Assembly: GCA_964571855.1 (NCBI GenBank)
Contig: CAZNDO010000019.1
Coordinates: 1-64,000, forward strand
DNA from: CAYYFX01 sp964571855
GTDB taxonomy: Bacteria > ARS69
Length of the DNA: 64,000 nucleotides
Direction of reading: 5' to 3'
This document shows, piece by piece, positions 1 through 8,436 of the stretch. The notes beneath the pieces are model-generated. The model had not been told where the DNA came from. It was given only the letters and a program-made list of their open reading frames with translations, and did no database searches. Position 1 is the stretch's first letter. The number at the start of each line of letters is the position of its first letter. The translations under genes were made by a program, and so were the position numbers.

Positions 1-49
1 CCGCCCCGGCCGGCCTGCCTCGCGAGACACCCCTCGGACGGCGGGGCCC

Positions 50-1018
50 TCAGGCGATCCGGGCCGCCTCGGCAATCAGATTCAGCATGTCGGCCGGCAG
101 CGGGCTCTCGACCTCGATCGGTTGCCCGTCGAACGGGTGGGCGAACTCCAGGCGTCGGGCGTGGAGGGCCGGCCGGTCCATCATCTTCGCCAGGTCGTCG
201 GCGAGGCGCACCGCTTCGCCCGAGGCGCCGATCAGGGCGCGGCGGCGGCCGCCGTAGGCGGGGTCGCCGATCAGCGGGTGGTTGCGGTGGGCCAGGTGCA
301 CGCGGATCTGGTGGGTGCGGCCCGTGTCCAGGCGGACCTCGATGTGCGAGGCGGCCTCGCCCGCGCGCAGCGCGCGCACGTGCGTGCGGGCCTCCTTGCC
401 GCGCGTGACCACGGCCATGCGCTTGTGGTCCCGGAGGTGGCGGCCGATCGGGGCGTCGATGGTGAGGGCGCCGGCGAGGCGGCCCCAGCACACGGCCTCG
501 TACGTGCGGTGGATCTCGCGCGCGGCCAGCGCCCTCGCGAGGCGGCGGTGGGCCTCGTCGTCCTTCGCCACCACGAGGAGGCCGGACGTGCCCTTGTCCA
601 GGCGGTGCACGATGCCGGGCCGCGCGGGCCCGCCGACGGTGGAGAGGCGGCGCCAGCGGTGCAGCAGGGCGTTCACGAGCGTGCCGGTGCGGATGGGTCC
701 GGCCGGATGCGTGCGCATGCCGGCGGGCTTGTCCACGACGGCGAAGCGGTCGTCCTCCCACGCGATGCGGATCGGGAGGTCCTCGGCGGCCAGCGTCTCC
801 GCGGCCAGGACCTCGGACTCCAGCTCCACCGCGTCGCCCTCGGCCACCTCCTGCGAGGGCTTCGCCGGCCGGCCGTTCACGCGCACGCGTCCCGCGCGGA
901 TCAGCCGCGCGATCGACGTGCGCGACTCCTCGCCGGCCAGCAGCTCCGCGAGGGCTCGATCAAGCCGCCGGGCCGCGCTCCCCGGCGGGATCCGGAGCGC
1001 CCTGCGCGTCCGCGTCAT
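50..1018 (-). CDS. rluD: RluA/RluD-family 23S rRNA pseudouridine synthase
   Basis: Isomerises uridine to pseudouridine in RNA, most likely large-subunit rRNA, in the cytoplasm. The 322-residue protein has an N-terminal S4 RNA-binding domain (about residues 18-75, with the RLIRAGRVRVNG core) and a catalytic domain with the diagnostic HRLDKGTSG motif, whose Asp141 is the expected catalytic residue. RTHQIRVHLAH and GDPAYGG near the C-terminus are also family hallmarks. I start at the ATG at 1018, not nine codons upstream, because the S4 fold begins just after it. It is the last gene of the tdk-to-rluD operon and its start lies inside the 3' end of lspA (59-base overlap). The exact target uridine cannot be read from sequence, so RluA, RluC or RluD specificity is open. 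Confidence 0.88.
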   Translation of the reverse strand: MTRTRRALRIPPGSAARRLDRALAELLAGEESRTSIARLIRAGRVRVNGRPAKPSQEVAEGDAVELESEVLAAETLAAEDLPIRIAWEDDRFAVVDKPAGMRTHPAGPIRTGTLVNALLHRWRRLSTVGGPARPGIVHRLDKGTSGLLVVAKDDEAHRRLARALAAREIHRTYEAVCWGRLAGALTIDAPIGRHLRDHKRMAVVTRGKEARTHVRALRAGEAASHIEVRLDTGRTHQIRVHLAHRNHPLIGDPAYGGRRRALIGASGEAVRLADDLAKMMDRPALHARRLEFAHPFDGQPIEVESPLPADMLNLIAEAARIA

Positions 1019-1544
1019 CGGGTGTCCCCTCCTCGGGCATGCCATCCGCGTCCTTGCGGAAGAGGTGCAGCGCCAGGAGCCCCACGCCCACCGACACGCC
1101 GATGTCGGCCACGTTGAAGATGGGCCACGAGAACCCGGCCACGCTCAGGTGCAGGAAGTCCACGACCTCGCCGATCCGGATGCGGTCCGCCAGGTTGCCG
1201 AGCGCGCCGCCCAGGATCAGCGCCAGCGCCCAGCGCGCGGTGAGGGTGCGCTCCGAGCGCCAGTAGTAGAACAGGATGAACGCGGCCACCACGATGGTGA
1301 CCGCCACGAACGACCACCGCCCGCCGAGATCCAGCCCGAACGCCGCGCCGTCGTTGTGCACGTAGGTCATGCGGAAGAACGTGCCCAGCACCTCGATGGA
1401 CTGGCCGCGCCACATGCTGGTGGAGACGAGGTGCTTCGTCCACTGGTCCAGGACGAACACCGCGGCGGTGACCAGGTAGAACCATGCGGGCGCCGCCGCT
1501 TCCCCCGCGCGCGGGCGCGCGGGCGTCAGATCCGTCTCAGACAC
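960..1544 (-). CDS. lspA: lipoprotein signal peptidase (signal peptidase II)
   Basis: Cleaves the signal peptide of diacylglyceryl-prolipoproteins in the inner membrane. The 194-residue product has four hydrophobic segments and the two conserved blocks holding the catalytic aspartates, GNLADRI and FNVADIGVSVG. The N-terminal block VLDQWTKHLV and the periplasmic YVHNDGAAFG block also fit the family. The GTG start at 1544 lies 19 bases inside the end of ileS, which suggests translational coupling. The C-terminal tail (EEGTPDDADAQG and on) is longer than usual and acidic, and it runs into the rluD start. Several lipoproteins elsewhere in the window (copper adaptor, cupredoxin, cytochromes) would be substrates. 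Confidence 0.93.
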   Translation of the reverse strand: MSETDLTPARPRAGEAAAPAWFYLVTAAVFVLDQWTKHLVSTSMWRGQSIEVLGTFFRMTYVHNDGAAFGLDLGGRWSFVAVTIVVAAFILFYYWRSERTLTARWALALILGGALGNLADRIRIGEVVDFLHLSVAGFSWPIFNVADIGVSVGVGLLALHLFRKDADGMPEEGTPDDADAQGAPDPAGERGPAA

Positions 1545-4500
1545 AGGACCGCCGGCTCCCCGTTGATGGTCCACTTCTCCTGCGCGTCCCCGGTTCCGGG
1601 GCCCGCCGTGATGCGGTCGGCCTGCGTCTCCGTGCGGATGAGCGCGTCGTGGCGCGCCACGGCGGCGCGCAGCGCGTCCGTCCCCTCGAAGAACACCTCG
1701 ATCCGGTCCGTGACGCCGAAGTCCGCCTGCCGGCGCATGAACTGGATCTTGTTGATGATCTCGCGCGCGAATCCCTCGTCCTTCAGCGCGTCGTCCAGCT
1801 CGAGGTCCAGCGCCACGGACCAGCCGGCCTCGCGCTCCAGCACCCAGCCCGGCGGGTCCACGTGCGACACCACCACCTCGTCCCGGCGCAGCGCGTGCCT
1901 CGCGCCGAGCGCCTCCACCTCGGCCGTCCCCCGCCGCTCCAGCTCCGCGATCTCCGCGGGCGCGAGCTTCGCGATGGCCGCGGCCACCGCCTTCATGTCC
2001 TTGCCGAAGCGCGGGCCGAGCACGTCGAAGCGCGCCTTCGCGGACAGCTGCAGCGCGGAGGCGTCCCCGGGCTCCACCGCCTTCACGTTCAGCTCGTCCA
2101 GGACCACGGGCATCAGTTCGCCGAGCGCCGCCGGATCCCCGGGGCCGGACACGCGCAGCCGGCGCAGCGGCTGGCGCGTCTTCACGTTCGCGCGGTTCCG
2201 CCCGGCGCGGCCCAGCCGCACCAGCCGCCGCGCGTCCTCCATGCGGCGCTCCAGCGCGGCGTCCACCGCCGCGGCGTCCACCTGCGGCCACGCGGCCAGG
2301 TGCACGCTCTCCGGCGCGTCCGGCCGGGCCGCCTGCAGCGCCTGCCACACGCGCTCCGTGAGGAACGGCGCGAAGGGCGCCATCAACCGCACCACGGTGT
2401 CCAGGCACGTGACCAGCGTGGCGTACGCGGCGCGCTTGTCCGCCTCCAGCCCCTTCGCCCAGTAGCGCTCGCGGTTGCGCCGGACGTACCAGTTCGACAG
2501 GTCGTCCAGCACGAACTCCTCGATCGTCCGCCCCGCGCGCGAGATCTCCAGCGCGTCCAGGTCCTTCGTGACGGACGCGGTCACGCCGGCCAGGCGCGAG
2601 AGGATCCAGCGGTCCATGAGCGGCCGCTGCGCGACGGGCGGCGCCTCCTGCCCCGCCCAGCCGTCCAGGTTCGCGTAGCGCGCGAAGAACGACCAGAGGT
2701 TCCGCACCGTGTCCAGGATCTTGCGCGACACCTCGCGGACGCCATCGTGCGAGAAGCGCATCCCGCCGGCGGGGTTGTTCGTGACCGTGAGGAACCAGCG
2801 CAGCGCGTCCGCCCCGCCGATGTCCACGGCCTCCCACGGGTCCACCGTGTTCCCGAGGCTCTTGGACATCTTGCGCCCGTCCTCCGCCAGGAGCAGCCCC
2901 GTGACCAGGCACGAGCGGTACGCCGCCTCCCCCGTCACCAGCGCCGCGATGGCGTGCAGGCTGTAGAACCACCCGCGCGTCTGGTCCAGCCCCTCGCAGA
3001 TGAAGTCCGCGGGGAACTGCTGCGCGGAGCGCTCCGCGTTCTCGAACGGCCAGTGCCACTGCGCGAAGGGCATGGCGCCGGAGTCGAACCACACGTCCAG
3101 CACCTCGGGAACCCGGCGCATCGTGCCGCCCTTCCCGTCCGGCCACGTCACGTCGTCCACGTACGGGCGGTGCAGGTCCAGGCCGGACTGGTCCTTGCCG
3201 GACCGCTCCGACAGCTCCGCCACCGATCCGATCACCTCGAAGTGCTCCGGATCGCGGTCCGACACCCAGATGGGCAGCGGCGTCCCCCAGAAGCGCTCGC
3301 GCGAGAGCGCCCAGTCCACGTTGTTCGCGAGCCAGTCCCCGAAGCGGCCGTCGCGGATGTGCTCCGGCACCCAGCGGATGCCGCGGTTCAGCTCCACCAT
3401 GCGGTCCTTGAGGGCGGTGGTGCGCACGTACCAGGCCTCGCGCGCCACGTACATCAGCGGGTCGTCCCCGCGCCAGTTGAACGGGTACGTGTGCTTGTAC
3501 GTGGCCTGCCGGAGGAGCAGCCCGCGCTCCTTCAGGTCCCGCGTGATCGGCTTGTCGGCGTCCTTGAACCAGAGCCCGGCGAACGGGCCGGTGTCCGGGC
3601 CCAGCACGCCCGCGTCGTCCACGTACGAGAGGCGCGGCAGGTCGTGCCGGCGGCCGGCGGCCAGGTCGTCCGCGCCGAACGCGGGCGCGATGTGCACGAT
3701 GCCGGTGCCGTCCGTGGTGGTCACGAAGTCCTCCGCGATCACCGTCCACGCGTTCGGGTGCCGCTCCCGCTCCTTCGCGAAGAAATCGAAGAGCGGCACG
3801 TACCGTCGCCCGACGAGCGCGCGTCCCGGGAAGCGCTCCAGCACCTCCGCCTCCGCGCCGACGACGGCCTCGCGCAGCGCCTCGGCGAGCACCAGCACCT
3901 CGCCGCCCGCGCGCACCTTCGCGTACTCCACCTCGCCGTGCACGGCGAGCGCCGAGTTCCCGGGCAGGGTCCAGGGCGTGGTGGTCCACACGAGGATGCT
4001 CGTGCCCGGCTCGTCCTCCAGCCGGAAGCGCAGGAACACGCTGGAGTCCTCCACCTCGCGGTAGCCCAGCGCGATCTCGTGGTCCGAGAGGACGGTGCCC
4101 GAGCGCGTGGAGTACGCCACGGTCTTGAAGTCCCGGTACAGCAGGCCCTTGTCGTGGATGCGCTTCAGCAGCGCCCACACGGACTCGATGTACGGGTTCC
4201 GGAGCGTGACGTACTCGTCCTCCAGGTCCACCCAGTAGCCGATCCGCTCCGTGAGGTTGCGCCACTGCTCCAGGTACGTGAAGACGGACTCGCGGCAGCG
4301 CTTGTTGAACTCCTCGATGCCGATCTTCTCCACGATCTCGCGCTTGTTCGCGATGCCGAAGCGCTTCTCCACCTCCAGCTCCACCGGCAGCCCGTGCGTG
4401 TCCCAGCCGCCGCGGCGCAGCACGAAGCGCCCGCGCATCGTCTGGTAGCGCCCCACGAGGTCCTTCACCGTGCGCGCGAGCACGTGGTGCACGCCGGGCT

Positions 4501-4687
4501 TCCCGTTCGCGGTGGGCGGCCCCTCGAAGAACACGAAGGGCGTCCCGCCCTCCGTGCGCGCGAGGCTCTTGCGGAATACGCCCCGCTCCTTCCACTCGGC
4601 GAGCGTGCGCGCCTCGGCCGCCGCGGCCGGGGCGAGGACGTCGTCCACGGGGTACGGGGTGCGCTCGGTGCGGAGCTCCGACGTCAC
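1526..4687 (-). CDS. ileS: isoleucyl-tRNA synthetase, eukaryote-like type 2, with GVHH active-site motif
   Basis: Charges tRNA-Ile in the cytoplasm. The 1,053-residue class I synthetase has its ATP-binding signature at residues 65-68 as G-V-H-H (in ANGKPGVHHVLART) instead of the canonical H-x-G-H. The second signature, KMSKS, is at 606-610. The CP1 editing domain is present (TTTPWTLPGN at about 235-244; DGTGIVHIAPAFG at about 326-338). Overall wording (GWDTHGLPVELEVEKRFGI, LDQTRGWFYSL, DRWILSRL) is that of the type 2 (eukaryote-like, IleS2) branch. The GTG start at 4687 overlaps the TGA of the phosphorylase gene as GTGA. It is the only ileS in the window. Type 2 enzymes are known for low mupirocin sensitivity. 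Confidence 0.96.
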   Translation of the reverse strand: MTSELRTERTPYPVDDVLAPAAAAEARTLAEWKERGVFRKSLARTEGGTPFVFFEGPPTANGKPGVHHVLARTVKDLVGRYQTMRGRFVLRRGGWDTHGLPVELEVEKRFGIANKREIVEKIGIEEFNKRCRESVFTYLEQWRNLTERIGYWVDLEDEYVTLRNPYIESVWALLKRIHDKGLLYRDFKTVAYSTRSGTVLSDHEIALGYREVEDSSVFLRFRLEDEPGTSILVWTTTPWTLPGNSALAVHGEVEYAKVRAGGEVLVLAEALREAVVGAEAEVLERFPGRALVGRRYVPLFDFFAKERERHPNAWTVIAEDFVTTTDGTGIVHIAPAFGADDLAAGRRHDLPRLSYVDDAGVLGPDTGPFAGLWFKDADKPITRDLKERGLLLRQATYKHTYPFNWRGDDPLMYVAREAWYVRTTALKDRMVELNRGIRWVPEHIRDGRFGDWLANNVDWALSRERFWGTPLPIWVSDRDPEHFEVIGSVAELSERSGKDQSGLDLHRPYVDDVTWPDGKGGTMRRVPEVLDVWFDSGAMPFAQWHWPFENAERSAQQFPADFICEGLDQTRGWFYSLHAIAALVTGEAAYRSCLVTGLLLAEDGRKMSKSLGNTVDPWEAVDIGGADALRWFLTVTNNPAGGMRFSHDGVREVSRKILDTVRNLWSFFARYANLDGWAGQEAPPVAQRPLMDRWILSRLAGVTASVTKDLDALEISRAGRTIEEFVLDDLSNWYVRRNRERYWAKGLEADKRAAYATLVTCLDTVVRLMAPFAPFLTERVWQALQAARPDAPESVHLAAWPQVDAAAVDAALERRMEDARRLVRLGRAGRNRANVKTRQPLRRLRVSGPGDPAALGELMPVVLDELNVKAVEPGDASALQLSAKARFDVLGPRFGKDMKAVAAAIAKLAPAEIAELERRGTAEVEALGARHALRRDEVVVSHVDPPGWVLEREAGWSVALDLELDDALKDEGFAREIINKIQFMRRQADFGVTDRIEVFFEGTDALRAAVARHDALIRTETQADRITAGPGTGDAQEKWTINGEPAVLCLRRI

Positions 4688-5505
4688 GACGGCCTCCCCA
4701 GGACGCCCTGGAGGATGCGGGTCACCTGCGGCACGGCGGCCTCGGCCGCGCGCACCACGTCCTCGTGCGCCAGCGGCGCGGGGGACTCGGGGAACGCGAA
4801 GTCCGTCACCACGGACAGCCCCAGCACGCGCAGCCCGCCGTGCACCGCCACCAGGGTCTCCGGCACGGTGGACATGCCCACGAGATCCGCGCCCAGCGTG
4901 CGCAGCATGCGCAGCTCCGCGGCGGTCTCGTACTGCGGGCCGGCGACCGCGGCGTACACGCCGCGCCGGAGCGTCACGCCGGCCGCGCGTGCGGCCTCGT
5001 CGGCCGCCTTCAGGAGCGCGGCGTCGTACGCGCGCCCGAGATCCGGGAACCGGGGGCCGAGCGTGTCGTCGTTCGGTCCCGCGAGCGGGGTCTCGCCCAT
5101 CAGGTTCAGGTGGTCCGTGATCGCGACCACGTCGCCCACGTCGAACACGGGGCGCAGCGCCCCGGAGGCGTTCGTGAGCGCGATCCGGGAGGCGCCGAGC
5201 GCCCGGGCCACGCGCACGGGGAACGCCGTCCGCGCCGGATCCACGCCTTCGTAGCAGTGCACGCGGCCGCGCACGACCAGGACGCCGGTGCCGCCCACGC
5301 GGCCCCACGCGACCCGGTGCCCGTGCCCCGGTACGCCGCCCCGGGGGAAGCCGGGGATCTCGGCGAACGGAACGGACACCTCCTCGACCTCGGCGAGCAC
5401 GCGCGAGAGCCCGGAGCCGGCCACGACGGCCGCGCCCACCTCCCCGACGCCGCGGCGCCTCAGCGCCTCCGCGGCCTGTCCGATCTCCCGGGCCAGGTCA
5501 CCCAA
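4684..5505 (-). CDS. punA: trimeric-type purine nucleoside phosphorylase
   Basis: Phosphorolysis of purine nucleosides to free base and (deoxy)ribose-1-phosphate, for purine salvage. The 273-residue protein matches the inosine/guanosine phosphorylase-MTA phosphorylase family: VAGSGLS, GFPRGGVPGHGHR, NASGAL, AGPQYETAAE, GMSTVPE. The base-binding Glu in YETAAE is of the 6-oxopurine type. The following block reads VVTDFAFPE, placing Asp (about residue 235) where 6-oxopurine enzymes have Asn (human Asn243). Substrate range may therefore include 6-aminopurines. It starts 3 bases after divIVA and overlaps ileS by 4 bases. A phosphorylase is an unusual guest between divIVA and ileS. Confidence 0.9.
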   Translation of the reverse strand: MGDLAREIGQAAEALRRRGVGEVGAAVVAGSGLSRVLAEVEEVSVPFAEIPGFPRGGVPGHGHRVAWGRVGGTGVLVVRGRVHCYEGVDPARTAFPVRVARALGASRIALTNASGALRPVFDVGDVVAITDHLNLMGETPLAGPNDDTLGPRFPDLGRAYDAALLKAADEAARAAGVTLRRGVYAAVAGPQYETAAELRMLRTLGADLVGMSTVPETLVAVHGGLRVLGLSVVTDFAFPESPAPLAHEDVVRAAEAAVPQVTRILQGVLGRPS

Positions 5506-5508
5506 CGG

Positions 5509-6252
5509 TCAGCGGCCCTCCGGGGTGTCGTGCTCGCGGCGGACCGCCGGGGACAGGCCGGCGTCCCCGAAGTACGAGCCGAGCGGCGGGTCCGCGGGCG
5601 GCGCGGGCGGGGCCGCGAGGTGCGGAGGCGGCGAGTACAAGGGCGAGGTGGCGAAGGACGCGGGCGGCGGCGTCGGCGCGCCCGGCGCGGGGGACGCGGC
5701 GGCCGGCCGGGCCGGCCAGGCCTCCTCGCGCCGGAACGGAACGGCGGGCGGCTCCTCCGCCGCCTCCGGCATCGGCTCGCCCGCCACGCCCTCCGGATCG
5801 AACCCGGCCACGCTTGCCTCCAGGATCTTCATCTGCGAGCGCAGCAGCGCGCGGAACCGCTCCACGTAGGTCGTGCGCTGGCGGCGAAGGTCGTCGATGG
5901 CGGCGCGCAGCCGCCCCGCCTCCTCGCGGGAGCGCAGGAGGATCTTCTCCCCCTCCACCTCCGCGTCCTTGATGAGGATCTGCGCCTCCTTCTCGGCCTG
6001 CGCGAGACGGTCGTCCGCCATGCGTCCGGCGGACAGCAGCGAGTCCCGCAGGGACTGCTCCAGCTTGCGGTACTCCTCCACCTGCCGCTCCAGGCGGTCG
6101 ATCCGCCCCCGCAGCTCCTCCGTCTCGAGGATGGCCTCCTCCAGCCGGTCGGCCACCAGCTCCAGGTACGCGCGGACCTCGGCCTCGTCCAGGCCGCGCA
6201 TCCCGCGCTTCACGAAGCCGTGCGTGCGAACGTCGACGGGGCCGAGTTTCAT
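5509..6252 (-). CDS. divIVA: DivIVA-domain coiled-coil protein
   Basis: A peripheral scaffold expected to bind curved membrane at poles or septa. The 247-residue product begins with a DivIVA-like head (residues about 1-35, with HGFVKRGMRGLDEAEVRAYL, where G-L-D-x-x-E-V is typical). A long coiled coil follows to about residue 145, rich in Glu, Arg and Leu heptads. The C-terminal hundred residues are low-complexity Pro/Ala and probably disordered. The ATG at 6252 is preceded by GGAGG at good spacing, so the longer upstream reading frame is rejected. It lies 17 bases after yggT and 3 bases before the phosphorylase gene. The yggS-yggT-divIVA-ileS order is a known conserved cluster next to cell-division genes. 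Confidence 0.85.
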   Translation of the reverse strand: MKLGPVDVRTHGFVKRGMRGLDEAEVRAYLELVADRLEEAILETEELRGRIDRLERQVEEYRKLEQSLRDSLLSAGRMADDRLAQAEKEAQILIKDAEVEGEKILLRSREEAGRLRAAIDDLRRQRTTYVERFRALLRSQMKILEASVAGFDPEGVAGEPMPEAAEEPPAVPFRREEAWPARPAAASPAPGAPTPPPASFATSPLYSPPPHLAAPPAPPADPPLGSYFGDAGLSPAVRREHDTPEGR

Positions 6253-6269
6253 CGCGGTTCCTCCGGGGG

Positions 6270-6569
6270 TCATCCGAGGCGCAGGGCGAGATCCCGCAGG
6301 GTGTCCACGAGGAAGCCCTGGATCAGGATCTGCATCACGAGAATGGCGATGAGCGGCGAGAAGTCCAGGCCGGCGAGCGACGGCACGAAGCGGCGGATCC
6401 GGTCCAGCAGCGGATCCGTCACCACGACCAGGAACCGCACGATGGGGTTGTACGGATCCGCGTTCACCCACGACACGATCACGCGGCCGATCAGCGCGAA
6501 CACGTACAGTTGCGCCAGCAGGCTCAGCAGCTTGGCCAGCGCCATCACGAGATTCCCCGCCACGAACAT
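6270..6569 (-). CDS. yggT: YggT/YlmG family integral membrane protein
   Basis: A 99-residue protein with two hydrophobic hairpin segments (about residues 5-30 and 65-90) and the family block VSWVNADPYNPIVRFL followed by TDPLLDRIRRFVP. The family is linked to membrane and division-site organisation in bacteria and to nucleoid distribution in chloroplasts, but its biochemical role is not settled. The start has a strong GAGGGGGAG ribosome-binding site. It sits 10 bases after yggS and directly upstream of divIVA, as in many Gram-positives and cyanobacteria. Confidence 0.9.
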   Translation of the reverse strand: MFVAGNLVMALAKLLSLLAQLYVFALIGRVIVSWVNADPYNPIVRFLVVVTDPLLDRIRRFVPSLAGLDFSPLIAILVMQILIQGFLVDTLRDLALRLG

Positions 6570-6579
6570 CGACTCCCCC

Positions 6580-7248
6580 TCACTCGAAGATCGCGCTTCC
6601 GACGCGCACGAGCGTGGCCCCTTCCTCCACGGCCTGCTCGAAGTCCGACGACATGCCCATGGACAGCTCCGCGAGGCCCGTCCGCTCCCCGAGCCGGCGG
6701 AGCATCGCGAAGGACCCGCGGATCGCCGCGTCGTCGTCCGTGAGCGGCGCCATCGTCATCAGCCCCGCCACCTCGAGGCCGGGCAGCGAGCGCATCGCGG
6801 CGATGGCGTCCTCCGCCCCGTCCGGCGCCAGGCCCGTCTTCGTGGCCTCGCCGGACGTGTGCACCTCCACGAACGCCCGCACCGGCCGCCCGCGCGCGGA
6901 GCCCAGCTCGGCCAGGCGGCGGGCCAGGGCGAGCGAGTCCACCGACTGGATCAGGTCGAACAGATCCACGGCGCGCCGCGCCTTGTTCCGCTGCAGGTGC
7001 CCGATCAGGTGCCAGGATATCCCGGAGGGAAGGTCCGTGGCTTCCCCGATCTTCACGGAAGCCTCCTGGACCCGGTTCTCGCCCAGGATCCGCGCCCCGG
7101 CCGCCACCGCCTCCCGCACCGCGGCGAGCGGCCGTCCCTTCGTGACCACGCACAGGGCCACCGCCGCGGGGTCCCGCCCCGCGCGCCGCGCCGCCGCCGC
7201 GATGCGCTCCTGCACGCGGGAGAGGCGCCCGGCCACGGAGTCGGCCAT
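6580..7248 (-). CDS. yggS: YggS-family pyridoxal-phosphate homeostasis protein
   Basis: A PLP-binding alanine-racemase-fold protein that buffers vitamin B6 and amino-acid pools; the family has no known catalytic activity. The 222-residue product has the PLP lysine in LCVVTKGRP (residues about 32-40), GENRVQEASVK, WHLIGHLQRNKAR and the C-terminal phosphate-binding block LSMGMSSDFEQA with VRVGSAIF. I use the ATG at 7248. A GTG three codons upstream (7257) would overlap the tdk stop as GTGA and could be the real start. Next gene is yggT. Confidence 0.92.
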   Translation of the reverse strand: MADSVAGRLSRVQERIAAAARRAGRDPAAVALCVVTKGRPLAAVREAVAAGARILGENRVQEASVKIGEATDLPSGISWHLIGHLQRNKARRAVDLFDLIQSVDSLALARRLAELGSARGRPVRAFVEVHTSGEATKTGLAPDGAEDAIAAMRSLPGLEVAGLMTMAPLTDDDAAIRGSFAMLRRLGERTGLAELSMGMSSDFEQAVEEGATLVRVGSAIFE

Positions 7249-7253
7249 CACGG

Positions 7254-7874
7254 TCACCGCGGCGCGGCACCGACCCCGGAGGCTTCCGCGGGACGCGGGC
7301 CGCCCCTCGCCGGCTCGGGCGTCCAGCACCCGCGGCACCGCGCCTCGTACGCGTCCCCGGCGCCGACGAGCACGCGCTCCTCGGCCGCGACCAGGCGCTG
7401 CGTGCGGTTCGCGGGAGCGCCGCAGACCATGCAGACGGCCATCGTCTTCGTCACGCTCTCCGCCACGGCCAGCAGCTGCGGGATGGGCTCGAAGGGGCGG
7501 CCGCGGTAATCCTGGTCCAGTCCCGCCACGATCACGCGGTGACCGCGGCCCGCCAGCTCCTCCACGACCTCCACGAGGGGCATCCCGAGGAACTGCGCCT
7601 CGTCGATGCCGATCACGCGGGTGTCCGCGCGCACGTGCTCCAGGATCTCCGCCGCGGTGTCCACCTCGAGGGAGGGGATGCGCTGTCCGTTGTGCGAGGT
7701 GACGTGGTCCCGGCCGTACCGGTCGTCGATGGCCGGCTTGAACGCCAGCACGGTCTGCCGGGCGATGCGCGCGCGGACCAGACGGCGGATCAGCTCCTCC
7801 GTCTTCCCGCTGAACATGCTGCCGCAGATGACCTCGAGGGAACCGGCGCCGGCCCTCGCTTCGAGCCCGTTCAT
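7254..7874 (-). CDS. tdk: thymidine kinase
   Basis: Phosphorylates thymidine (and deoxyuridine) with ATP for pyrimidine salvage. The 206-residue type II kinase has the P-loop GSMFSGKT at residues 18-25 and the Walker-B-like DEAQF with the catalytic Glu. The lasso region GLDQDYRGRPFEP and a four-Cys zinc site (CMVCGAPA and CRGCW) are also present. It is the first gene of the eight-gene operon, with its own promoter just upstream. The C-terminal 20 residues are a Gly/Ala/Pro-rich extension of no known function. Confidence 0.94.
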   Translation of the reverse strand: MNGLEARAGAGSLEVICGSMFSGKTEELIRRLVRARIARQTVLAFKPAIDDRYGRDHVTSHNGQRIPSLEVDTAAEILEHVRADTRVIGIDEAQFLGMPLVEVVEELAGRGHRVIVAGLDQDYRGRPFEPIPQLLAVAESVTKTMAVCMVCGAPANRTQRLVAAEERVLVGAGDAYEARCRGCWTPEPARGGPRPAEASGVGAAPR

Positions 7875-7937
7875 CCACCCTCCCGCGGCGAGGACGCCGG
7901 CCGTGCGTGGCGCACCGGCGCGGACGCGGCCACCGGC

Positions 7938-7966
7938 AGGCTAAGACCCGCTGCGGGGAGTGTCAA
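7938..7966 (-). promoter_or_regulatory. predicted sigma-70 promoter of the tdk-rluD operon
   Basis: On the minus strand a perfect TTGACA (7966-7961) is followed after 17 bases by TAGCCT (7943-7938). The minus-10 element is weak (3 of 6), but the exact minus-35 and spacing stand out in such GC-rich DNA. It lies between the thioesterase stop and the tdk start. Confidence 0.5.
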
Positions 7967-7976
7967 GCCGACGCGG

Positions 7977-8432
7977 TCAGGCGGCGCCTTCGCGCACGGA
8001 CTCCAGCGCGCGCCGCAGGTCCGCGGGCACGTCCTGCAGCTCGAAGGTGTCGCGCCGCGCCACCGCCTGCGCGATCACGATGCGCGCCGACGGCTCCGGG
8101 ACGCCGCCGCCCTCGCCCGGGACCACGGCGAGGTCGTAGCGCGCGCGGAACGCGTGCGTGCGGATCTCCTCGCACGTCACCGCCACCTGCAGCCGGTCGC
8201 GGTAGTGGACGCGCTTGAAGAACTGCCCCTCCACGTGCACGACCGGGAAGACGATGCCGTCCTGCACGTAGCGCCGGTAGCTCCGCTCGCTGCGGTCGGT
8301 GACGAAGTCCTCCAGGGCGCAGTGGCAGAAGTGCAGGAGACGCGGGAAGTACACGATGTCGGCCGCATCGATGTCGTTGAAGCGGATCGGGAACTCGCGC
8401 GCGTAGGGCGTGACGGGGCGTGGACCGGGCAA
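7977..8432 (-). CDS. acyl-CoA thioesterase, 4-hydroxybenzoyl-CoA thioesterase (hotdog) family
   Basis: A 151-residue single hotdog-fold domain. IRFNDIDAADIVYFPRLLHF near the N-terminus matches the 4HBT/YbgC signature, in which the Asp of N-D-I-D is the catalytic candidate; HYRDRLQVAV and VVARR-type strands complete the fold. It would hydrolyse an acyl-CoA thioester in the cytoplasm; the substrate is unknown. No ATG or GTG is available near the fold start, so the TTG at 8432 is used tentatively. It begins 4 bases after the stop of the secreted protein upstream and is probably cotranscribed with it. Confidence 0.8.
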   Translation of the reverse strand: MPGPRPVTPYAREFPIRFNDIDAADIVYFPRLLHFCHCALEDFVTDRSERSYRRYVQDGIVFPVVHVEGQFFKRVHYRDRLQVAVTCEEIRTHAFRARYDLAVVPGEGGGVPEPSARIVIAQAVARRDTFELQDVPADLRRALESVREGAA

Positions 8433-8436
8433 CGGG

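Noticed and set aside
1484..5254. Very long plus-strand open frame opposite ileS
   Set aside because: Stop codons are rare in the opposite strand of GC-rich genes. The translation is low-complexity Arg/His/Leu, and the minus strand carries an unmistakable synthetase.
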